Assembly (NCBI GenBank): GCA_946885645.1
Contig: CAMPGU010000055.1
Coordinates: 1 to 17,670 of the forward strand
Reading direction: 5' to 3'
DNA length: 17,670 nt
Source: an uncultured Haloferula sp.
GTDB taxonomy: Bacteria; Verrucomicrobiota; Verrucomicrobiae; Verrucomicrobiales; Akkermansiaceae
Made by a program: the position numbers and the translations under genes. The notes beneath the pieces were generated by a model, which worked only from the letters and a program-made list of their open reading frames with translations, made no database searches and was not told the origin of the DNA. Below, piece after piece: positions 12,940 through 17,670 of this stretch. Each line of letters opens with the position of its first letter. Position 1 is the first letter of the stretch.

Positions 12940-15900
12940 ATGTCCGACAAACGCAAACCGTTCCCCTTCGACGATTTCGAGCCCGCATGGCAGGCGCGCT
13001 GGGATGCGGAAGAAACCTTCCGCACTCCGAATCCGGGCGATGCCGATTTCGACGCGTCGAAGCCGAAGTTCTACGTGCTGGACATGTTTCCGTACCCCTC
13101 TGGCTCCGGGCTGCATGTGGGACATCCGGAAGGCTACACCGCCACCGACATCATCGGCCGCGCCAACCGCCGGCAGGGCTACAACGTGCTCCATCCGATG
13201 GGCTGGGACTCCTTCGGCCTGCCGGCCGAACAGTACGCGATCAAGACGGGCCAACACCCGTCGATCACCACCACGGCGAACATCGCAACCTTCAAGCGCC
13301 AGCTCAAGTCGCTGGGCTTCGGCTACGACTGGAACCGTGAAATCGCCACCACGGATCCCGGCTATGTCCGCTGGACCCAATGGATTTTCCTGCAGCTTTA
13401 TTCGTCGTATTTCGATGAGGAAGCGGGCAAGGCGAAGCCGGTGGCCGAGCTGGAAGCGAAAGGCTGGACCCGCGAGCAGATCGACGCGGTGCGCCTGGCC
13501 TTCGTCCACGAGGCGCCGGTGAACTGGTCTCCGGATCTGGGCACCGTTCTGGCCAACGAAGAAGTGGAAGAATGGCGTAGCAAGGGCCACACCGTGGAGC
13601 GCCGTCCGCTGCGCCAGTGGATGCTGCGCATCACGAAGTACGCCCAGCGGTTGATCGATGAACTGGAGCCGCTCGAGTGGCCGGAAGGCATCAAGCTGCT
13701 GCAGAAGAACTGGATCGGCCGCAGCGAAGGCGCGGAAGTCGATTTCGAGCTCGATGGCCACACCGTCACCGTTTTCACCACCCGTCCGGATACCTTGTTC
13801 GGCGCCACCTACATGGTGCTCGCACCGGAACACCCGTACGTGGCCGAAATCACCACCGCGGAGCAGAAGGAGGCGGTCGATGCCTACATCGCCGCCTGCG
13901 CCGCGAAGTCCGATCTCGAACGCGGCGATTTGAACAAGGACAAGTCCGGCGTCTTCACCGGCGCGTACGCGACGAATCCGGTAAACGGCGAGCAGATCCC
14001 GGTGTGGATCGCCGACTACGTGATGATGGGCTACGGCACCGGCGCGATCATGGCCGTGCCCGCGCACGACGAGCGGGACTTCGAGTTCGCGAAGAAGTTC
14101 GACCTGCCGATCGTGCAAGTGGTCTCGTCAAGGAGCGCCGGCGTCCCGCCGGTGTCGCCGTATCTTCAGGATGGCCAACCGCTCGAGATACACCGGCGCA
14201 AACTCCCGCACTGGCAGCAGAACGAACGGATGTATTTCGTGACCTGGCGCCTCGCGGATTCGATTCCGGCCGAGAAGCTCGCAGAGTTGAACCAGCAACG
14301 GGAATTCTGGCTTCAACAGCACCCGGCTCCGCTTTCGCCCGAACTGGAGGACGAGTACCACCGGCGGTTCTCGGCGAAGCTGGACGAGTGGCTCGATGCG
14401 GGCTCAGGTGAATGCCTTCTGAAACAGGGCTCGCTGGCGTCTCTCGTCGCGGGTGCGCTGCATCACTTTGACGGCGAGCGTTACGAGCTTGATGCCTTCG
14501 TCGTGATGCCGAACCACGTCCACGTACTCTTCCGGATCAAAGAGGAAGAGGACCTGGCCGAGGTCCTGCATTCCTGGAAAAGTTTCACCGCGAAGGAGAT
14601 CAACAAGGCTCTCGGCCGCGACGGGGTGGTGTGGCAGCGTGAATACTGGGATCGGATCGTGAGGGATTCGGATCACCTTGAAAACATCAGGAAGTATATC
14701 GCGCGAAATCCGGAACACGCGAAGCTGGATGCCGGCGAGTTCATTCATTTCGAAAAGCCCACCGGCGGGACGCCGGCGCTCCTTGAGGCCGCCGCCCCGG
14801 GCGATGGCACGGCGGTGAATTCCGGGTTCCTCGACGGCCTGCCGACCGCCGAAGCGAAGGCGAAGATCATCGCGTGGCTGGAAGAGAGTGGCAAAGGCAA
14901 ACGCCGCGTGCAGTTCAAGCTGCGCGACTGGCTGTTCTCCCGCCAGCGCTACTGGGGCGAACCTTTCCCGCTGACGTGGAAAGACGGCCAGCACTACGCC
15001 GTGCCGGATGCCGAGCTGCCCTTGCTCGCGCCGCCGCTGGAGGACTACAAGCCGACCGGTTCGCCGGAGCCGCTGCTGAGCAAGGCGCGCGAATGGGTGG
15101 AGCTGCCGGATGGCGCGATCCGCGAGACGAACACGATGCCGCAATGGGCAGGCTCCTGCTGGTACTACCTGCGCTATTGCGATCCGGCGAACGGCGACCG
15201 TTTCATTTCAAAGGAAGCGGAATCCTATTGGGGTGGCGGTGGGGCGAAGCCCGGCATGGTCGATCTGTATGTCGGAGGTACGGAGCACGCCGTACTTCAT
15301 TTGCTCTACGCGCGCTTCTGGCACAAGGTGCTCCATGACCTCGGCCATGTTTCGACCAACGAGCCCTTCCAGAAGCTCGTGAACCAGGGACTCATCCTCG
15401 GTGAGGACGGGCAGAAGATGTCGAAATCCCGCGGCAACGTGGTAAATCCCGACGACGTCGTCCGCGAGTACGGCGCGGATTCGTTGCGCCTCTATGAGAT
15501 GTTCATGGGGCCTCTGGAGCAGGTGAAGCCTTGGAGCATGAAGGGCGTGGAAGGCGTTTCCCGTTTCCTCGCCCGCGTCTGGCGTGTCGCTTTCCAGGAA
15601 GACCAGGCGGGGGAGTGGGTGAAGTCTCCGAAGATCCAAGACCTTCCCTGCACCGACAAAGCGCTGCTCAAGGTGGTCCACGAGACGATCAAGAAGGTCA
15701 CCGAGGACATCGCGAAGATGTCCTTCAACACCGCCATCTCGCAAATGATGGTGTGCACGAATGCCTTCACCGCCGCGGAAGCCGTCCCTTTGAACGAGTT
15801 CCGCATGCTGCTTCACGTGCTCAATCCCTTCGCCCCGCACCTGAGCGAGGAAATCCACGCTCGCCTGGGCGGCACGACCATGCTCGCCGACAGCCCGTGG

Positions 15901-16122
15901 CCGCGTCACGACGAAGCCGCCTTGGTCACCGACGAGCTGGAACTTGTCGTCCAGATCAACGGCAAGCTGCGCGACAAGATCACCGTCGCGAAGGACGCGG
16001 ACCAGGCGACGATCGAAGCCGCCGCCCTCGGCACCTCGAAGGTGAAGGAGCAGATCGACGGGAAAACCGTGCGCAAGGTGATCGTCGTGCCCGGGCGGCT
16101 GGTAAACATCGTGGCGAGCTGA
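12940..16122 (+). CDS. leuS: Leucyl-tRNA synthetase with an in-frame RAYT transposase insertion
   Basis: The product has 1060 residues; LeuRS is usually about 820-870. It charges tRNA-Leu with leucine. The class I signature is [13 protein letters not shown] (HVGH 59-62) and the KMSKS loop is at 826-830 ([15 protein letters not shown]). The CP1 editing domain carries [20 protein letters not shown] and [16 protein letters not shown], whose Asp binds the mischarged amino acid. Residues 1-395 and 617-1060 together make a normal LeuRS of about 840 residues, with [14 protein letters not shown] and [17 protein letters not shown] resuming directly after the insert. Residues 397-616 are a complete REP-associated tyrosine transposase between inverted repeats. 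The frame has no stop or shift. The ATG at 12940 has no Shine-Dalgarno sequence. leuS is normally essential and single-copy, so a functional fusion is likely, but a second leuS elsewhere cannot be excluded. Confidence 0.95.
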   Translation: MSDKRKPFPFDDFEPAWQARWDAEETFRTPNPGDADFDASKPKFYVLDMFPYPSGSGLHVGHPEGYTATDIIGRANRRQGYNVLHPMGWDSFGLPAEQYAIKTGQHPSITTTANIATFKRQLKSLGFGYDWNREIATTDPGYVRWTQWIFLQLYSSYFDEEAGKAKPVAELEAKGWTREQIDAVRLAFVHEAPVNWSPDLGTVLANEEVEEWRSKGHTVERRPLRQWMLRITKYAQRLIDELEPLEWPEGIKLLQKNWIGRSEGAEVDFELDGHTVTVFTTRPDTLFGATYMVLAPEHPYVAEITTAEQKEAVDAYIAACAAKSDLERGDLNKDKSGVFTGAYATNPVNGEQIPVWIADYVMMGYGTGAIMAVPAHDERDFEFAKKFDLPIVQVVSSRSAGVPPVSPYLQDGQPLEIHRRKLPHWQQNERMYFVTWRLADSIPAEKLAELNQQREFWLQQHPAPLSPELEDEYHRRFSAKLDEWLDAGSGECLLKQGSLASLVAGALHHFDGERYELDAFVVMPNHVHVLFRIKEEEDLAEVLHSWKSFTAKEINKALGRDGVVWQREYWDRIVRDSDHLENIRKYIARNPEHAKLDAGEFIHFEKPTGGTPALLEAAAPGDGTAVNSGFLDGLPTAEAKAKIIAWLEESGKGKRRVQFKLRDWLFSRQRYWGEPFPLTWKDGQHYAVPDAELPLLAPPLEDYKPTGSPEPLLSKAREWVELPDGAIRETNTMPQWAGSCWYYLRYCDPANGDRFISKEAESYWGGGGAKPGMVDLYVGGTEHAVLHLLYARFWHKVLHDLGHVSTNEPFQKLVNQGLILGEDGQKMSKSRGNVVNPDDVVREYGADSLRLYEMFMGPLEQVKPWSMKGVEGVSRFLARVWRVAFQEDQAGEWVKSPKIQDLPCTDKALLKVVHETIKKVTEDIAKMSFNTAISQMMVCTNAFTAAEAVPLNEFRMLLHVLNPFAPHLSEEIHARLGGTTMLADSPWPRHDEAALVTDELELVVQINGKLRDKITVAKDADQATIEAAALGTSKVKEQIDGKTVRKVIVVPGRLVNIVAS
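14128..14154 (+). repeat. Left REP-like inverted repeat (27 bp)
   Basis: It is the exact reverse complement of 14760-14786. It begins TCAAGGAG and contains a hairpin with stem CCGGC/GCCGG and loop GTCCC (14138-14152). The GGAG before the hairpin recalls the conserved tetranucleotide at the foot of REP sequences recognised by RAYTs. It is translated as part of LeuRS (SRSAGVPPV). Confidence 0.9.
14760..14786 (-). repeat. Right REP-like inverted repeat (27 bp)
   Basis: It is a perfect inverted copy of 14128-14154. The hairpin stem CCGGC/GCCGG has loop GGGAC (14762-14776). It is translated as part of LeuRS (TGGTPALLE). Neither arm extends further: the flanking bases 14127 and 14787 do not pair. 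Confidence 0.9.
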
Positions 16123-16133
16123 GCTTGCCGTCC

Positions 16134-16158
16134 GAGCGGAAATTTCGATTTCCCGCTC
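16134..16158 (+). other. UUCG-loop hairpin between leuS and kdsD
   Basis: GAGCGGAAAT pairs with ATTTCC(C)GCTC around a TTCG tetraloop, with one bulged C. It starts 11 bases after the leuS stop. No T-run follows, so it is not a classical terminator. It could mark an mRNA processing site or 3' end, or reduce read-through into kdsD. Confidence 0.5.
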
Positions 16159-16183
16159 CGCTCCGCCCCTTCATCCTCTGCAC

Positions 16184-17155
16184 ATGGATCTCCTCGCGAA
16201 CGCACGGAAAGTGATCGAAATCGAGACCGGTGCCTTGAAAGGGATGGCGGCCCGGCTTGATGACGCCTTCGTGCGCGCGATCGGGATGCTGCGCGAAACG
16301 CTGGACCGGCGGGGAAAGATCGTAGTGGTCGGGATCGGGAAGTCCGGGAACATCGGCCACAAGATTGCGGCCACCTTCAATTCCACCGGCGCGACCGCCG
16401 TGGTGCTGAATTCCCAGAACGCCCTTCACGGCGACCTTGGCATGGTCTGCGATGGCGACGCGGTGCTGCTGCTCTCCTACTCCGGGGAAACCCCCGAGCT
16501 GCTCGATCTGCTGCCGCACGTGAAGCGCTTCGATGTCTTTCTGATCGCCCTAACCGGTAAGCCCGCCTCCACCTTGGGCGAGCACAGCGATATCGTGCTG
16601 GATACTTCGGTGGATCGCGAAGCCTGTCCGCTCAATCTGGCACCGACCTCCTCTTCCACCGCGATGCTGGTGATGGGGGATGCGCTGGCGATGGTCCTGT
16701 TGGAGGCGCGGGGGTTCACGGAGGAGCAATTCGCGCGCTTCCATCCCGGCGGGGCGTTGGGCAGGGCGCTTCTCACCCGTGTTTCCGATATCATGCGCGC
16801 CGGGGACCAGCTCGCCACGGTGCCCGTGGCGGCCACGGTACGGGATGCCTTGGGGGCCATGTCCTCCGCCCGCTCCGGGGCCTGCGTGGTGGTGGAGCCG
16901 GACGGACGGCTGGCGGGAATTTTCACCCACGGCGATTTCGCGCGTTGCTACCAGCGGGACGCCTTCATCGGCGAAAAGCCCGTGGCGGACTTCATGACCC
17001 GCAGGCCGATCAGCGTGGAGGCCGCTTCCCTCGCGGTTGAGGCGGTGCAAACGATCGGATCCCATCGGGTGGACGATGTCGTGGTGCTGGACTCCGAGGG
17101 CCGCGCGGTCGGCTTGGTGGATACCCAGGACCTCGCCCGATTGAAAATCGTTTGA
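16184..17155 (+). CDS. kdsD: Arabinose-5-phosphate isomerase (KdsD/KpsF/GutQ family)
   Basis: The product has 323 residues, the normal family length. The enzyme interconverts ribulose-5-phosphate and arabinose-5-phosphate, the first step to Kdo for lipopolysaccharide. The SIS domain (about 25-195) contains IVVVGIGKSGNIGHKIAATF, NALHGDLGMVCDGDAVLLLS, YSGETPELLDLLP and the NLAPTSSSTAML block. Then FHPGGALGRALLTRVSDIMR links to two CBS domains (about 205-323), ending FTHGDFARCY and GLVDTQDLARLK. The active-site histidine in ALHGDLG is present. The gene begins 61 bases after leuS, behind a hairpin, and has no Shine-Dalgarno sequence. Its presence implies an LPS-bearing outer membrane, in line with the Mla genes. 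I cannot separate KdsD from GutQ by sequence alone, but no sugar-alcohol genes are near. Confidence 0.93.
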   Translation: MDLLANARKVIEIETGALKGMAARLDDAFVRAIGMLRETLDRRGKIVVVGIGKSGNIGHKIAATFNSTGATAVVLNSQNALHGDLGMVCDGDAVLLLSYSGETPELLDLLPHVKRFDVFLIALTGKPASTLGEHSDIVLDTSVDREACPLNLAPTSSSTAMLVMGDALAMVLLEARGFTEEQFARFHPGGALGRALLTRVSDIMRAGDQLATVPVAATVRDALGAMSSARSGACVVVEPDGRLAGIFTHGDFARCYQRDAFIGEKPVADFMTRRPISVEAASLAVEAVQTIGSHRVDDVVVLDSEGRAVGLVDTQDLARLKIV

Positions 17156-17168
17156 ACACGTATCGAAC

Positions 17169-17197
17169 TTGATTCCTTAAGAAACCCGAAGTAATTA
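17169..17197 (+). promoter_or_regulatory. Putative promoter of the HELTH membrane protein gene
   Basis: TTGATT (17169-17174) and TAATTA (17192-17197) are 17 bases apart in a locally AT-rich gap. Eleven bases separate it from the ATG at 17209. The -10 is a poor match, and no Shine-Dalgarno sequence is present. Confidence 0.3.
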
Positions 17198-17208
17198 CGG
17201 CCTCGCGC

Positions 17209-17670
17209 ATGGCGAGGACCCGAAAGAAGCAGATCCGGCTGAGCTCGACGACAAGCGGGGGCAATCACCGCCGCCGCCGCCAGTCGCTTTCCGAAGCCTT
17301 GCGCAAGGCAAATGCACGCGCCCACGAGCGGGTGAACCGCCGGCTGGGGCATCGCGATCTCAAGCACATCCGCGCCGCGATCGCCGGCACCGCCATCGGC
17401 TACGAGGATCCTCCCGCCGGTCTGCTCACGCGGGTGATGCGCTGGCTCACGGGCCTCTTGCTGCTGCCCTTCTGCTGGGTCACCTCGTGGACCTTTTTCT
17501 CGCAATTCAGCGATGCCACGCAGGACATCAATTTCTGGCGAATGCCGGCCTTCTGGTATTTCGCCACCGGCGTGCTGCTGATGACGGGCTGGTTCTTCAG
17601 CGGCCTGCTGCGGCCGCTCTTCCTTTACCTCTACGTGCTTGGGCACGAGCTCACGCACATCCTGTTCATC
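17209..17670 (+). CDS. Membrane protein with an HExxH (HELTH) motif, 3' end missing
   Basis: The frame is open from the ATG at 17209 to the right edge (154 residues visible). The N-terminus is very basic (MARTRKKQIRLSS, NHRRRRQSLSEALRKANARA), which suggests a cytoplasmic tail. Hydrophobic segments follow: WLTGLLLLPFCWVTSWTFF near residues 85-103, FWYFATGVLLMTGWFFSGLL near 115-135, and PLFLYLYVLGHELTHILFI at the edge. The last holds HELTH inside a membrane segment, the zinc-binding HExxH arrangement of intramembrane metalloproteases such as the M50/site-2 protease class. The expected second metal ligand (NPDG or similar) would lie beyond the window, so the assignment is tentative. No Shine-Dalgarno sequence is visible. 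Confidence 0.7.
   Translation, partial: MARTRKKQIRLSSTTSGGNHRRRRQSLSEALRKANARAHERVNRRLGHRDLKHIRAAIAGTAIGYEDPPAGLLTRVMRWLTGLLLLPFCWVTSWTFFSQFSDATQDINFWRMPAFWYFATGVLLMTGWFFSGLLRPLFLYLYVLGHELTHILFI

Larger units (their letters stand above)
14128..14786 (+). mobile_element. RAYT element (REP-RAYT-inverted REP) inserted in leuS
   Basis: This unit of 659 bases is bounded by perfect 27-bp inverted repeats. Its frame, shared with leuS, encodes an IS200-like Y1/HUH transposase of the RAYT class. The order is [81 protein letters not shown] (HUH histidines 526 and 528 of the fusion), [40 protein letters not shown], and [14 protein letters not shown]. The tyrosine of YIARNP (Y586) is the likely nucleophile; Y569 in WQREYWD is another conserved one. 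All key residues are present, so activity is possible. Codons such as AGG and ATA are commoner here than in the flanking leuS, suggesting transfer. The first internal ATG (14230) could allow a separate transposase. Confidence 0.92.

Noticed and set aside
12859..14118. A 419-codon minus-strand open frame opposite the first part of leuS
   Set aside because: It mirrors the codon pattern of leuS, has no recognisable domain and is rich in His/Arg/Gly as shadow frames are.
14128..14786. Intein or self-splicing intron in leuS
   Set aside because: The insert has no Cys/Ser first residue, no terminal His-Asn and no intein blocks, and its frame is open throughout with a recognisable RAYT protein. It is a transposase element, not a splicing one.
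12940..16122. leuS as a pseudogene disrupted by a transposon
   Set aside because: The frame is continuous, the motifs on both sides of the insert are intact, and the two parts sum to a normal LeuRS length, so loss of function is not supported by the sequence.

Overview
The window is about 17.7 kb of gene-dense, high-GC bacterial DNA. I infer a member of the Verrucomicrobiota, close to Luteolibacter or Haloferula. The reasons are an exported ThuA-like protein and an exported 3-keto-disaccharide hydrolase (DUF1080) protein, many short lipoproteins, very short intergenic regions, mostly no Shine-Dalgarno sequence, and a type of REP-associated transposase that I associate with this phylum. A Gram-negative outer membrane is implied by MlaF/MlaD homologues and by arabinose-5-phosphate isomerase (Kdo/LPS synthesis). 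No rRNA, tRNA, CRISPR array or phage gene was seen, and no gene-free gap exceeds 300 bases.

Layout. Positions 2-508 hold the 3' part of a PIG-L family deacetylase. 505-2698 hold two small TM2-like membrane proteins (minus strand) around an exported ThuA-like protein and a Gmad2-domain lipoprotein (plus strand). 2796-4677 encode an MlaF-like ABC ATPase and an MlaD-like MCE protein, with no permease gene beside them. 4797-6020 hold a CxxCH-containing lipoprotein and a DUF1080 protein whose stop codons abut. 6135-7760 encode a PAS-PAS-SpoIIE phosphatase. 7774-11683 is a minus-strand block: rdgB, then an overlapping three-gene module (DUF3592-type membrane protein, arrestin-like protein, P-loop NTPase), then an NlpC/P60-like lipoprotein. 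11764-12850 hold two tandem exported thioredoxin-like proteins, each with its own similar terminator. 12940-17155 hold leuS and kdsD. A membrane protein with an HELTH (HExxH) motif runs off the right edge.

The standout is leuS. It encodes 1060 residues because a complete REP-associated tyrosine transposase element is inserted in frame in a variable loop of the CP1 editing domain. The element is a RAYT gene bounded by perfect 27-bp inverted REP-like hairpin repeats (14128-14154 and 14760-14786). The frame stays open across both repeats and the transposase, and the synthetase motifs on both sides are intact, so the gene appears to make a LeuRS carrying an internal HUH transposase domain.

A second window-wide pattern is that promoter-like sequences, often an extended -10 of the form TGC-TAnnnT, sit only about 6-20 bases before start codons that lack a Shine-Dalgarno sequence. 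This suggests that many mRNAs here are leaderless or nearly so. All functional statements come from motif recognition by eye; no database search was run.
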